A stretch of 64,000 nt of DNA from Dichetophora obliterata (taxonomy: Eukaryota; Arthropoda; Insecta; Diptera; Sciomyzidae), in assembly GCA_963920525.1 (NCBI GenBank), contig OY986437.1, positions 27,282,863 to 27,346,862 of the forward strand. Reading direction: 5' to 3'. Positions within the stretch are counted from its first letter, which is position 1, and every line of letters starts with the position of its first letter. The notes under the pieces are model-generated. The model ran no database searches, was not told where the DNA came from, and saw only the letters and a list, made by a program, of their open reading frames with translations. The translations under genes were made by a program, and so were the position numbers. Shown piece by piece: positions 34,673-45,768 of this stretch.

Positions 34673-34852
34673 CTTTCCACGTAAATCTTCCAAATTAAAT
34701 CAAAATAACAAAGTTGTCGCAACTTTGAGGTGAACGCCTTCAGAAGCGCAACAAAAAAATCACACTTAAACCGGGCAATGTTTTTAAAATAAAATCAATT
34801 TCAAATTCAAATAAAAAGTGCGCGCGTGTTCCGCTGCGTTCGAAATACAACT
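34673..34852 (-). other. Candidate 5' non-coding exon with Inr promoter, minus strand
   Basis: On the minus strand TTTCAGTTGT matches the insect initiator TCAGTY with the A at 34852. Starting at +16 is GCAGCGGAACAC, which fits 10 of 12 positions of the MTE core element, two bases off its standard spacing. The transcript would run through moderately GC-rich, repeat-free DNA to a strong splice donor, GTGGAAAG|GTAAGACG, at 34673/34672. No coding exon could be followed downstream. It may instead be chance. Confidence 0.3.
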
Positions 34853-34859
34853 GAAATGC

Positions 34860-35830
34860 GTGCGGTTTTAAAGTGAGAATTCAACTTGAAACAAAAAAAA
34901 AATCACATAATTATAAAAAACAACTAAATGCTCGACATGCTGTAAAGAAACAAAAAATAAAAATGTTGACTGCAAAGCAAGAAGGAGCAACGAATAAGAA
35001 TTTTAACATGCCAAACTATTAAAGACCAAAGCAAAAATACTTCACCTTGCTCCTAAAAAAGAAAAAATACAAAAAAAAAATTGTATATAAAAGATACTAC
35101 AACACAATACTTTGATTGGTAAAAGCTAGAGATTAAAAATACGAGAGTCGACGCATTGAGCCAACAAGCAGCAGCGAATCAGCAAAATGTTTCAAGTTCA
35201 ATAAAATTTTTTAAGCTAATCTTGATCTCTCCGAACTGACAATCTGACAATATTTCATTAATATTTACCAAATTTTCGAGATACAAAAACAAGCACAACG
35301 ACGTCAGAACAAACAAATTTGACGATAATAATTTTAAGACTAGCTGCGTAAATATAGATTACTTAAAAGTTATGTCAACATTGATATTTGTTGAAAGTGT
35401 ATTTTTTTTTTTGTTTTTGTGAAATAGGACTTTTATCAAAATTTTGTTGAAGTAAAGAGTTGAGTACTGCCGCTACTTAAATGATTACAATTTAAAAATC
35501 ATTTAAGATGATTTTTAAAATAGATTCAAGGATGCTTTGTTTAGTATTTGACAAAAAATGAATTTGAATTTGAATAGAAAATCAACAGAATTTTAGTATA
35601 GTTAAGTAAAAATAAACCAGAATTATATTAAGTGATAAAAATTTTGTCCACATTTTTTTCTTTCTTTAAAGATCTTTGAACCAAGGCATGCGCTTGCACA
35701 AACAAGGTTTGCTCTTTGACCTGAAAGAAAAGGAATAGATTTATTTAGAGCAATTGATTGGAGCCATACGTGAAGAATTATTGATTAGGCGAAACAACCG
35801 TGAAAACCAATTTGAATTGCTTTTTAACCG
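34860..35830. other. Non-coding stretch
   Basis: No terminal repeats or conserved frames. It lies upstream of the candidate minus-strand initiator. Confidence 0.5.
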
Positions 35831-35983
35831 AGGCTAGTGTTAGGCCTTAACCTCGGCTAGCATTTCCAGCCCTTAGTTGTTCGTTCCTGTCCTCTAATTT
35901 CACATTTTCCACAATTTAGCTGTGGATTTTTAGTTTCAATAATTCTTAAATGTAGGATAGAACTGAGAAAGTGAAAAGAACCA

Positions 35984-36056
35984 TGCCCGAACCCGGATTC
36001 GAACCAGGGACCTCTGGATTGATAGTCTAGCGCATTCTCCACCAGACTACAAAGGC
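35984..36056 (-). tRNA. tRNA-like sequence with complete cloverleaf, anticodon ATC
   Basis: The minus strand folds with acceptor GCCTTTG/TTCGGGC (four pairs plus one G-T), a D arm with 3 of 4 pairs, and an anticodon stem CTAGA/TCCAG (4 of 5) with loop CT-ATC-AA. The T stem CCTGG/CCGGG is complete. The A box (TAGTCTGGTGG) and B box (GGTTCGAATCC) closely resemble those of 28764-28834. ATC is not a normal eukaryotic tRNA anticodon (Asp uses GTC), so I read it as a tRNA-derived repeat. Confidence 0.5.
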
Positions 36057-36457
36057 CAACAATGCGCGACAAAAGATTTCCTATAAGCATTTTTGACCGG
36101 TAGTAACAACAAACCGCCAACGAAAGAAATTTATTTGCAAATTTTTGATTTTATGCTTTAAAGAAATTCGTATAAAAAGCATTCTTAGCCGACTTTCTTT
36201 TGTCCCCGTTTCGTGCTGCTACTTCTTGCCACGGCAAAATTAGACAAGGTAGTGTTAGGGCGAATAGCCAGTGACCGAAACTGTCAAAACGAAGTTGACA
36301 TTTCATACAAAATCTGCAACCAATGAGAATGCAATATGAAAGCAAAAACTGGCAAAATTACCAAAATCACTGAGTTTGAATCGGTAACTTCAAACGATAT
36401 TTGCGGTCACAATTACCGTCAATACAATTGTTGTTGCACAGTAACAGTTTAACAGCA

Positions 36458-36747
36458 AGGGTATTCACGATTCAGTGCACTTGCCTGTGCAGTTGAGGAC
36501 TTGAGGACTTGTGCAGTTGTGCATTTAAGTTTTCGTGAACACACCACCATCACCATTTCAAAGCTGTCAACATTTTTCAATGCACACAAGTGCACAACTG
36601 CTCAAGACCTCAAGTCCGCAAGTTGAAGGTAATAGTAGAAAAGCACTTGTGCAGATTTTTGACGTACGTACAATTTGTTTTTGTAAAGTGCACAAGTCCT
36701 CAAGTCCTCAACTTCACAGGCAAGTGCACTGAATCGTGAATACCCCT
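36458..36747. mobile_element. Fold-back MITE with nearly perfect 58-bp arms
   Basis: GGGTATTCACGATTCAGTGC on the left equals the complement of GCACTGAATCGTGAATACCC on the right. The match continues through ACTTGCCTGTG.AGTTGAGGA and its partner. The arms contain 'aggacttgaggacttg' direct repeats. Non-coding, 290 bp; target duplication unclear. Confidence 0.85.
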
Positions 36748-37353
36748 AGTATTTTTTAACCGACTTCAAAAAGGAGGATGTTCTCAAGTTGGTTGGTTTT
36801 TTAAAAAAAAAATGTATGTACATTGATAACTCCTAAAATACTTTCCCGATTGCCACAATTTTTTGTCAACAGAAAGAGATATTAGACGCGGAGGTGCCCG
36901 TCTAAAAAATGGGCGGTATTAGACACAGGGGACGTGGCAATATAAGAAAAACTTTGTATATCGAATAATAGTAACACTAGAGTACTGAAATTTAGTACAG
37001 GGTATTCACAATTATTAAAAGTTATGTTCAAAAAAGTGGTCGTTATTCGATAAAGGGCGTGGCAATATTAGAAAAACGCTGTAACTCAAATGATATTGCC
37101 ACTAGGGTACTGAAATTAGTTACAGGGGTAGGCATAATTATGAAAATGTACGTCCAAGAAAGTGGGCGTTATTTGAGAAAAAGGCGTGGAAAGAAAAATA
37201 CTGTATCTTAGTTAATATTGACACTAGGGTACTGGAAATTGGAACAGGGGTTGGAACAATTATTACAAATTACGGTCAAAAAAGTGGGCGTTCTTCGACA
37301 AAGGCGTGGCAATATTAGAAAAATGCCGTATCTAGAATAATATTGACACTATA

Positions 37354-38484
37354 CGCAGAGAAAAGACATAGTTGAGACATGATTACTGCAGTAAAAATTT
37401 TTTTACTAAAATTATTGTATTATTTCTGCAAACACAAATTTTTGCCCTAATAAAGTCATTATTTACTAATTTTGGTACCAAAAATAACATTATAGGTGAA
37501 ATCATAACATCATTGAAATCGTCAACATACTATGATTGCCACAACTATTAGTTGCAACAAAAATGTTGTAGTTCTGTCAATCATGATAAATGTGAATATT
37601 ATTATAGAGACAAACATATTAAAATTTTAAATGTTTGTCTGAACTATTCTTTGCTTGTTGGCAAACGAAGCAGAACATAACCAAAAATCGAAAGAATTAA
37701 TTGTGTCTGAACAGTTTGCAGGAAAACCTTTCACTTCATTCACACAATAAGTTTTATCGATTCCTGGCTATGTGCTGTTTTGTTTGTCAACTGTTCAATT
37801 ATTGTGTTCTGTTTTAAATCGCCTTATTCTAAAAACAGCACGCAGAAAAGTGACATTTTCGACTTTAATTGTAGCAAACATGTTTCTATTTACCCTAAAC
37901 ATACTTCGCAATTCTGACCATATTTTGTTTATCACAAATATTGCTATTTTTGTGACAATGCACTTAATGTACCATGTTTATGAATGGCATTAGTCAGGAG
38001 AGCGGTAGTAGCGGCTGTGGCTTATTGGTAGTGTGCATGGCTCGTAAGCGAAAAAGCCGCGGTTCAAACCCCAGCTCGGACAGAAAATTTTATCAAAAAT
38101 ATTTTTCAATTGAATTAATATTTCTGTTCAGCCTAGTCAATAGCAAAACCTAACCTTTGAAAGGTATCTTAATTAATAGCTGTGGAGATTGGAGTGCATG
38201 AAAATAAAAAAATTATTTTTTTCAATAATCTGAATTCTAAAAATAAATTCATAATATAGTTGTTGCAATCATTCTATTTTTGACCCAATAAGAGAACAAT
38301 AATTGTTTCAATAATATTATGGTTCCTACAAAAAAGTTCCTTTTCTAAATGTGGTTGTTGTAATCATTTTATCATGATCAAAGAAAACATTATATGTTTA
38401 AGAACATGTTAGCAACAATCATAATCCGAATCATACTATGATCCTCTTAAGACATGGTTGTTGCAACTATGTTTTTTCTCTGCG
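37354..38484. mobile_element. TA-flanked TIR element, 1.1 kb, carrying a tRNA-like sequence
   Basis: The ends CGCAGAGAAAAGACATAGTTG and CGCAGAGAAAAAACATAGTTG (inverted) are 20 of 21 identical and flanked by TA (37352-37353 and 38485-38486). The interior is rich in 'gttgcaatcat' and 'ataatcat' motifs. No transposase frame was found, so it is a non-autonomous Tc1/mariner-type element at most. Confidence 0.85.
38011..38084 (+). tRNA. tRNA-like sequence, poorly folded
   Basis: Has an A-box-like TGGCTTATTGG and a B box GGTTCAAACCC at tRNA spacing, but the acceptor, anticodon and T stems pair badly. It sits near the middle of the TA-flanked TIR element. Confidence 0.35.
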
Positions 38485-38708
38485 TATATATCCTATAGGA
38501 TATTGAAATTAGGTAGGCATAATTATGAGAATTTACGGTCAATAAAATGGGCGTTATTGGACAAAAGGGCGTGGAAATATAAGAAAAATACTGTTTCTCA
38601 GTTAATGTTGACACTCGGGTACGAAAATTCGTTACAAGAATGGGAAAAATTGTTATCATAATCTCTAAAAAGGAAGAAATAAAAACTTTTTTAAAAAAAA
38701 AAAAGTAC

Positions 38709-39131
38709 CAACTTCAAAACCACTACAAAATAAAACATAATTTTAAATTACTTTTCACATTAATTCTTGGTCAAATTTGATAATTTATTTATATATAGTA
38801 TTAAATTGGTATAGTATTAAATCCTATTATTATAATTTTTTTTCTATTTTGTATTATTATCATAGATATATTAATTTCTTCATGAATAAAAAACCTTTAA
38901 AGTCGGCGCTTATATAATCAGACTTTTATAAAATAAACGCTACGGCGTTAAAGGTTTTTTATTCATGGAGAAATTAATATATTTATGACAATAATACAAA
39001 GTAGAAAAAAATTATAATAATAAGATGTCCAATTTAATACTTTATATAAATAAACTATCAAATTTTTACCAAGAATTAATGTGAAAAGTAATTTAAAATT
39101 ATTTTTTACTTTGTAGTGGTTTTGAAGTGGT
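38709..39131. repeat. Long hairpin: ~190-bp inverted repeat arms, 47-bp loop
   Basis: 38709-38900 and 38948-39131 are inverted copies, matching at most positions apart from an indel of about 10 bp near 38805-38825. The stem runs from 'caacttcaaaaccactac' at the outside to 'gaataaaaaacctttaa' at the loop. If transcribed it would form double-stranded RNA of about 185 bp. Confidence 0.93.
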
Positions 39132-39138
39132 TTTTTTT

Positions 39139-39745
39139 TTGTTAACAAGTTTTTTTCGTTTGAGATTACCAATCAAAAATTGTAACTTAACAACTGTTAC
39201 AGTAAATCTAAACATTTTGTACAGTTTAAGACGGGCGTTAATATAAAAAACAACATATTTCATTAATTCCATTGTTGTTGCACAGTTGCTATATTTTCGT
39301 TTAAAGTTACCTAGCAAAAATTCAAACTTAAAAATTGTGACAGTCAATCTTAACGTTTTAAACAGTTAAAGTTGACAGCTAATATTTTTTCATCGAACAT
39401 GTTTTTCACATAATTCCAATTATGTTCTAAAAATTTAAAAAGTAAATACATAGCAAAAGTGTTATGGGGTATGATAAAAAACTGGTATCCAACCCAATTT
39501 TTTTGAAACGAATACAAAAAATGTATGACATCTTTTTAGTATTGCAGTAGAAACACTGTACCAATTGTTACTCAACAACTTTTGCGGTAAGACTACTGCT
39601 ACTACTGTGTTACAGTAAATCCACAGTTAAAATGGTTGTTTAACAATTTCTATAGAAGAGCTACTGTACATTTGTTAGCCAACAAGTATTGCAGTGTATG
39701 TACTGTAAAAATTGTTATTAAACAACTTCTGCCATAGAGCTACCG
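39139..39745 (+). repeat. Direct repeats: two ~150-bp units, then ~60-bp units
   Basis: 'tttcgtttgagattacc' to 'acagtttaa' (39156-39230) recurs diverged as 'ttcgtttaaagttacc' to 'acagttaa' (39296-39368). From about 39543, phrases of the type 'actgtac.a.ttgtta..caacaa.t' recur three or four times, about 60 bp apart. Confidence 0.55.
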
Positions 39746-39749
39746 TAAA

Positions 39750-40562
39750 GGTCTAATTATAATAGACGTAACGTTATGATGTTAGCTGTCATCGTGACGG
39801 GACGCAATGTAATAAGCTGTGGATATATAGAACTATCACATTAACGCACATAGCGCTGGATACTATTTTTTCTCGTATTTATGTTGACGTTTTTGGTGGC
39901 CTTTTAGAAGGACGGTTGCGCTTAGTGGGTTAATAACGAAAATTCAACACAGAACGTAGTTTTAACAATACAAATATCACACTAGTCGAATCTTACCTCA
40001 ATGTTCAGTTGCTTTTTGAGAAGACGTAATATAAAGTAAAGGCTCAGTTATAATAGACGTAACGTAATGTGGTCTAATGTCAATTGAGCAGTGTGTTCTT
40101 TCACTTATTGTTTCAAACAATACTTTCTTATAGAAGTGATTATAATAAACGTAACGTAATGTAACGGGGATTTCTACGTTACTTTGCATTTCGTCTGTTC
40201 AAAGAACCACTAAACATTGAGGTAAGATTCGATAATTGCGCTATTTTATTTTGTTCAACAACGCTTTTTGTTGAGTTTTCATTATTAAGGTGATAGTTTT
40301 ATGTATCCACAGCTATTGATGACGAAGTTTTAATTGTACTTGTACAGGAACGTGCAATTATTTACGACAAACAACTGCCTGGCTACTGCCTATTATAATT
40401 GCTACAACGTTTTCTTACATTACGTCCCGTCACGATGACAGTTGACAACATTACGTTACTTTACATTACGTCTATTATAACTCGGCCTTAACGTAGAAAT
40501 CCAAATTCCACGTATCTATACGTCCCGTCACGTTACGTTACGTTCATTATAATCACTTGTGT
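39750..40562. repeat. Nested palindrome cluster of CGTAACGTTACG-type MITE ends
   Basis: 'ttataataGACGTAACG' type ends occur in forward orientation at about 39757, 40050 and 40141 and inverted at about 40470 and 40545. 'gtcccgtcacg' blocks lie at about 39794 (inverted), 40426 and 40523. A second palindrome, 'gaatcttacctcaatgtt', pairs 39988 with 40214. The best reading is two or three copies of one MITE family inserted into each other. Confidence 0.65.
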
Positions 40563-41086
40563 AAGACTGTATTGTTTCAAACAGGCGCGTACACAGCGGA
40601 GGCTTTGGGGTTAGAACCCCCTTCGAAATGCAAGAATTTTAAAGAGCTTCGAGAGAAACACTCAGCACAACATGGAAAATAAATAAAAAGACTCAATTTA
40701 AAACATTTATTGTGAAAAGACTATAATACATACAGTCAGCAAAAAAAAAAGTTGTACACTAACCGAAATCAAATAAATTGAGATAAACTGTAAAAAGTAT
40801 AGAGTAAATATATACTTATTATATATCAAAGTAAAGCTTGAAACGCATACTGTAACATTAAATAAAAATTATCTTCCAACTGTCTCTATTCCAAGAGAGA
40901 AAATAACAAAAACAAAAATATGCCAATTTCACTCAGCAAAAAAAACTTGTACACTTGTCTCTTTCATTATGAAAAGAGTCCCGTTATAAAATGTAAAAGC
41001 GAATATTGATAACTTTGTATGTAAAGTTATTGGAGTTTTGTTTTTCAAACTTATCGCAGCATTCTATATTCGTTAAGTGTTAAAAG

Positions 41087-42100
41087 ATGGCTAGAAAACA
41101 GATTTCAAAAGATTTAAAAGAACTTATCATAAAACTACGGAATGAAAAAAAACTCAGTGCGAGATATTGGGAAAATAGTTAAAAAACCCCACACTACGGT
41201 TCAGTATGTAATAAAAACATTTGAAAAAAAAGACCCTGTGGAAGTGGACGCCCTAAGAAGATTAATACTCCCCAAATTAAACGGAAAATAGTCAAATTTG
41301 TTAAAAAAGATTCAAAAGTTTCCGCCGTTCAGATCGCAAAAGAGCTTAAAAGTAGCAATATTGTTGATGTCACTCCACAAACCATAAGAAATTTCCTGCA
41401 TTCGGAAGGACTACATGCACACGCACCTAGAAAAAAACCACTTCTCTCTAAAGCAAATGTTAAAAAGCGCTTGGACTATGCTAATCAGTTTTTAGACAAA
41501 GACAATATATTCTGGGATAAAGTTATGTTTACCGATGAGTCCAAATTTAATTTATTTACCTCTGACGGACGATGTTACGTATGGAGAAATAAAGGAGAAG
41601 CTTTAAATCAGCGTAATGTTACGCATACGGTTAAACACGGAGGTGGTAATGTGATGGTCTGGGGTGTAATGGGTGCAAATGGCGTTGGAAATCTCATATT
41701 TGTTGAAGGAAACATGAACAAAACAGACTATCTAAATATTTTAAAGAATAATTTGGCACAATCCGCCCAAAAAATGGGGTTGGAGAATGGATTTGTGTTT
41801 GTCCAAGACAATGACCCAAAGCACTCGGCCCATATTGTTAAAGAATGGTTGCTTTACAACACTAAAAAAGTGCTTCCCCACCCTCCACAGAGCCCGGACT
41901 TAAATCCAATTGAGCATCTCTGGGCATTTCTGAAAACAAAATTAAAGGACTATCATATTTCTAGCAAAGAAACCCTTAAAAAGGCCTTTATGGAAATATG
42001 GGATTCAATTCCTGAAGAAGTGACGAAAAATCTGGTCCACTCGATGCCAAATAGGCTCCTGGTTGTAAAAAACGCCAAAGGCCACCATACAAAATATTAA
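41087..42100 (+). pseudogene. Tc1-family (DD34E) transposase, two frameshifts
   Basis: Translation starts at the ATG at 41087 (MARKQISKDLKELIIKL). An eight-A run at 41145-41152 shifts the frame; the HTH continues as RDIGKIVKKPHTTVQYVIKT. A second shift near 41231-41250 precedes the GRP-type linker (GRPKKINTPQIKRKIV), after which the frame is open to 42100. Numbered from the Met at 41471, the catalytic residues are D22 (VMFTDESKFN), D113 (VQDNDPKHSA) and E148 (SPDLNPIEHLW). D113 and E148 are 34 apart, defining DD34E Tc1. With both shifts the copy cannot make a full-length enzyme, although its terminal repeats remain well preserved. Confidence 0.9.
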
Positions 42101-42270
42101 TAAATCATAAAATTTCGTATTTACTTGAATATTTTTAAGTTTTTTCTTAGTGTACAAGTTTTTTTTTTTGCTTAGTCCACCATACAAAATATTAATAAAT
42201 CATAAAATTTCGTATTTACTTGAATATTTTAAGGTTTTTTCTTAGTGTACAAGTTTTTTTTTTGCTTAGT
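42082..42270 (+). repeat. Tandem duplication of a 95-bp segment in the Tc1 3' region
   Basis: 42082-42176 and 42177-42270 are almost identical. Each runs from 'ccaccatacaaaatatta' through the inner terminal-repeat motif GTGTACAAG(T)n and GCTTAGT. The first copy includes the transposase stop codon. Confidence 0.93.
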
Positions 42271-42494
42271 GAAATTTTAATATTTTTGCTTTTGTTATGT
42301 TTTTCGAGAAGTATAAATAATACGGAAATAATTTTTAATACATGTTATAGAATGGATCTCAAGCTTTTATATGATATATAATAAATGTACATTCACTTCA
42401 TACTTTTCACATTGTTTTTCAATTTGTCTGAATTCAGTTAGTGTACAAATTTTTTTTTTGCTGACTGTATATAGACTTAAAATATTTTTAAGTA

Positions 42495-43256
42495 CACTGA
42501 AAGAATATGTGTTCAAGTTTAATGAAACTGTGTTCCTATTAAATGAATTTGTTTTTGAAATAGAGCTTGAAAAAATTTAATTTAACTTGAACTTAAATGT
42601 TTGTACAGTTCAATTAAAAACAAAAGTTTTTTCAAAACAATGTTTTTAAATAAACTTTTATAGTAAACATTAACAGTTTAAAAACATTTGTTTAAAAAAA
42701 ATTTTAAAACAAAAACTTTAGTATTTAAAACAAATTAAAAACAATAAAATTAAACCGCCATTTTTTCGATGCCATTTTTTATTTTTTTCGAGGTTTCGAC
42801 GTCAAATTCATAATTGGCGACCCCTGGAACTCCTCGAATACCATATTTTAACTCCATTCGATGAAGTTTGCGTTTTATTGGTTGTTAAAGTATAGAAATG
42901 TTTTTAATATTAAAGTAATAAATTGGTTTTTTTTCATTTAATGTTCATTATTTGAAAAACCAATTTTAAAAATATTTTCACTCAATCAGAGGTGAAATCG
43001 GGCTTATTTTCAGCGTGGTCTCAGTTGTCTGGCAATTATTTTCTACTGCACATAATTTTTCAATTCAATCTTAGATAGTGACGTATTTTTTGTTATTGTA
43101 AAGAAATAATAAGAGAGAATTATAAAACAACATATGAGTTTTTAGTTGAAAATTTAATACGCTTATTTTAAATTTTGTTTTGTAGAAACGCAAAAGCGTT
43201 AAATTTATATTTTAAAATTTTTTGTTTAATTTTAAAGTACGTTCATATTCTCAGTG
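42495..43256. mobile_element. TA-flanked MITE, 762 bp
   Basis: The ends CACTGAAAGAATATG and (inverted) CACTGAGAATATG lie between TA dinucleotides (42493-42494, 43257-43258). It begins 27 bp beyond the Tc1 element. No coding capacity. Confidence 0.7.
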
Positions 43257-43379
43257 TAAGTAATAAAAACAAATATTCCAAAATGTATTTTTTTGTTTGT
43301 TCTTGATTGTATCTTCTTCTCTATAGGTGGCATAAAAAAACAGTCCTTTTCAGCCGGCGTAATGATATTTTGGTCCCGA

Positions 43380-43606
43380 TTTTTCGAAAAAAGATCAAAG
43401 TGCATTTTAATAAGGATACTTGTAGCTACAAGTTTTACTAGAATTATTAAGTTTGGCCCAATAGGAAAAATTTAGCATGACTATTTTAAATGCGGTAATT
43501 TTCAACGCTTTTGATCCCCGCAGCGGGGGAAAATTGTAACCAAACCTTACAATACTATAAGGTTGTCGTAGTCTTATTAACATGCACTTTGATTTTTTTT
43601 TCCGAT
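43380..43606. repeat. Imperfect inverted repeat, ~90-bp arms
   Basis: 'atcaaagtgcattttaataag' at 43392 pairs with 'cttattaacatgcactttgat' at 43574. Looser matching continues inward to 'aagtttgg' / 'ccaaacctt'. Probably an old MITE. Confidence 0.6.
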
Positions 43607-43609
43607 AAA

Positions 43610-45326
43610 TTAGGAGCAAAATATCTTGAAACCGGCTGCATGGGACTACCTGTACATTGATTAATTTTTATATTAATTTTTTATTTAATTTACGTAAAAA
43701 AATTTTTAAGTTTCTTAAGTTCGGAGGTGGTCAAAATTTTTGTTCTCCAATAATAAGGAAAATATAACTAAAAATGGGTCTAAAAGTGACTAAATTTCAA
43801 TCGCAAATGTCTCGAGATTTTGATCTAAATTCTACGACCAAAAACTAAGTTTACGTTCTCGGCATCTTTGTATGTCTTTTTGACGTCCCTACAGTGTTAT
43901 TAAATGAACGTAAAAGTGAATTTCATTTGTACCTTTGTCAGTTTCACGATTTTTTAAGCTGTGTGTGACTATCGCAAAGTGTGGTTTAAAAAAAAAATGT
44001 TCTCCTCAAATTCTAGCGGTGACACTTCGTCTCAAGCACACCAATTAATGTATGCAGTTACGAGTCCAGAATTTTTCGTTGCATTCATTTAATACATAAA
44101 ATATATTAATTTACGTCAGCTTTGACTATACTTTTGTAAAAAATCGATAAAGATATAATAGAATATAGCTATGGTTTAGCGCTATTAAATATTCAAATAT
44201 TCAAAATTAAATATTCAAAATATTTCGTGAGGAGCCTTAATGTATATATATGTTTTTCTTTTTAAAAGTCTGTTTTCGTTATTTAACTTAAATAAATACT
44301 TGTTGTCCTGCTCCAAATGAAGCGATTGAATCGACTTTTTATATTTTTTGCTTCAGCAACTCCCCATCACCCATCAGAATCCACAGCTTTGTAAACAACT
44401 CACATTAGTTCAAATAGAAATTGAGTAGGGAAATTAACCCCATGGTATCACAATGGGCCTCATCGGCTTAAGTGTGTCTCTGAAAAGTGACAGCCACTTT
44501 AACCTAACCTAAGCCCCCCTTACAAAACAACTATCTACGGCGTTGGTCGTGTAACTGAAATTTTTTAAAAAGTTTGATATTTTTCCCTCAAAATAAAATT
44601 TCCAGTTGACTGAGCTACGTTGTCTCAAAATAGATCCTATTTTGGCATTCACATGGCTATGGGTCCGCGAAAGAAATCTCAAAACTTCGAACTCCGGATT
44701 TGGTTTTCTAAACAATAAACTAATCTAAGCACAAAATTTGAGCGAAATCGGAGATGGTCAGTGCAACTTATAATACACTTAATGATTGTTTCGAGTGCGT
44801 TTATGTGGGTTCCTTTCGTATGCGGTAACTTTTTTATGCAATTGTTATCGACCAAACCGCTTTGAGAACATATGCTGCACATTAGAAGCTATAAAAAAAA
44901 TTTAGTTTTTTGGTCGAACTTCATGAGAACGTGCCCTTAATGAAATAATAAGTAATAAGTGCAAGCGAGCGAGAAAGCAACAATGGGCATGCTGAATACC
45001 AGCGCACAAGTCGCTTCAAACTGCTTGTTCGGCTGGCACTAGCTGATTTAATGCAATTGTATGTAAAGCGTTTTTCAGCTTTCCTTCTCGGTTCGGCACT
45101 GCAAAGCAACAAGTCGGCACTATAAACGCGCCCTAAGAGTTCTGGCGAGGTTTCTATATAATTCTGCCTGCAGCGAATTTTGCATAGAGAGCTTTGTATA
45201 GCAACTCCATGTTAAGCTTATGTACCATTGGAAACATTTCGTCGAGAAGCATTACTTTCCTTAGAGTGATTGTCACGCTTCTTCAACACCTCCCACTTTT
45301 TTAAATGTGGTTGGTTTTGGCTTAAA
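43610..45326. other. Non-coding stretch
   Basis: No conserved frame. 'aacctaacctaagcccccc' (44502) and 'aacgcgccctaag' (45125) resemble ends of common fly repeats, but I found no partner ends. Confidence 0.45.
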
Positions 45327-45768
45327 GCACCTACCACGGCCGTAGCCAGGAACAATTACTTGGGGGCGCTGAGCAAGTTTTTGGGGGAACTGACTTTTCA
45401 AGAAAATAAATAACTATTTATTCATAGATAACATCTATTTGCAATGCAATGAACCCAATCTTTTCTTTTCAAACCAAGGAACATAAGACCACGCAATCGT
45501 TAATTGGTCATTGAGGATCGTCGTATCGAATCTATTCTCGATTTTGACATGCGATAAAGGTTTGCATTTTTCGTTGGTCACTAAAGTTTTGACAAAGGAA
45601 AATTCTTCTCGGAACGACAATTTAATTTTATTTAATGTTTGCAATGCATCGAATTTAAAATTTATGCTTAAAAGTCGTTAACACCTTTTAAGTCGTCATT
45701 ATTTTTCTCAAAACATTAATCAATTTGTGAAATAATTGAGTCAATTATTTCATAATAAATGCACCTTA

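Larger units (their letters stand above)
36765..38680 (+). repeat. Interspersed repeat with 122-bp internal tandem units
   Basis: Starts AACCGACTTCAAAAAGGAGG, a sequence common at the edge of insect interspersed repeats. Five units with 'gtgggcgttatt...gggcgtggcaatatta' begin near 36909, 37035, 37158, 37279 and 38547. The last two are separated by the TIR element at 37354-38484, which inserted within a unit. It appears to end near 38690 in an A-run, followed by the large hairpin. Confidence 0.75.
40732..42467 (+). mobile_element. Tc1-like transposon, 1.74 kb, complete ends, broken transposase
   Basis: The terminal repeats start CAGTCAGCAAAAAAAAAA and continue GTTGTACACTAAC on the left, and TTTGTACACTAAC on the right read inverted. 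TA flanks both sides (40730-40731, 42468-42469). A second, inner copy of the end sequence (CTCAGCAAAAAAAACTTGTACAC at 40933, inverted at about 42149) gives the subterminal repeats known from Tc3-like elements. The inner right copy is duplicated in tandem. Confidence 0.92.

Noticed and set aside
39540..39745. Regularly spaced ~60-bp repeats as a possible CRISPR array
   Set aside because: Units are diverged throughout with no constant repeat/unique spacer pattern, and the window is eukaryotic.
43999..44092. Short frame starting MFSSNSSGDTSSQ
   Set aside because: Only about 31 codons, no recognised family and no promoter or splice support.
44930..45135. MITE bounded by 'acgtgccctta' and 'acgcgccctaag'
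   Set aside because: The two motifs are in the same orientation, so they are not terminal inverted repeats of one element.
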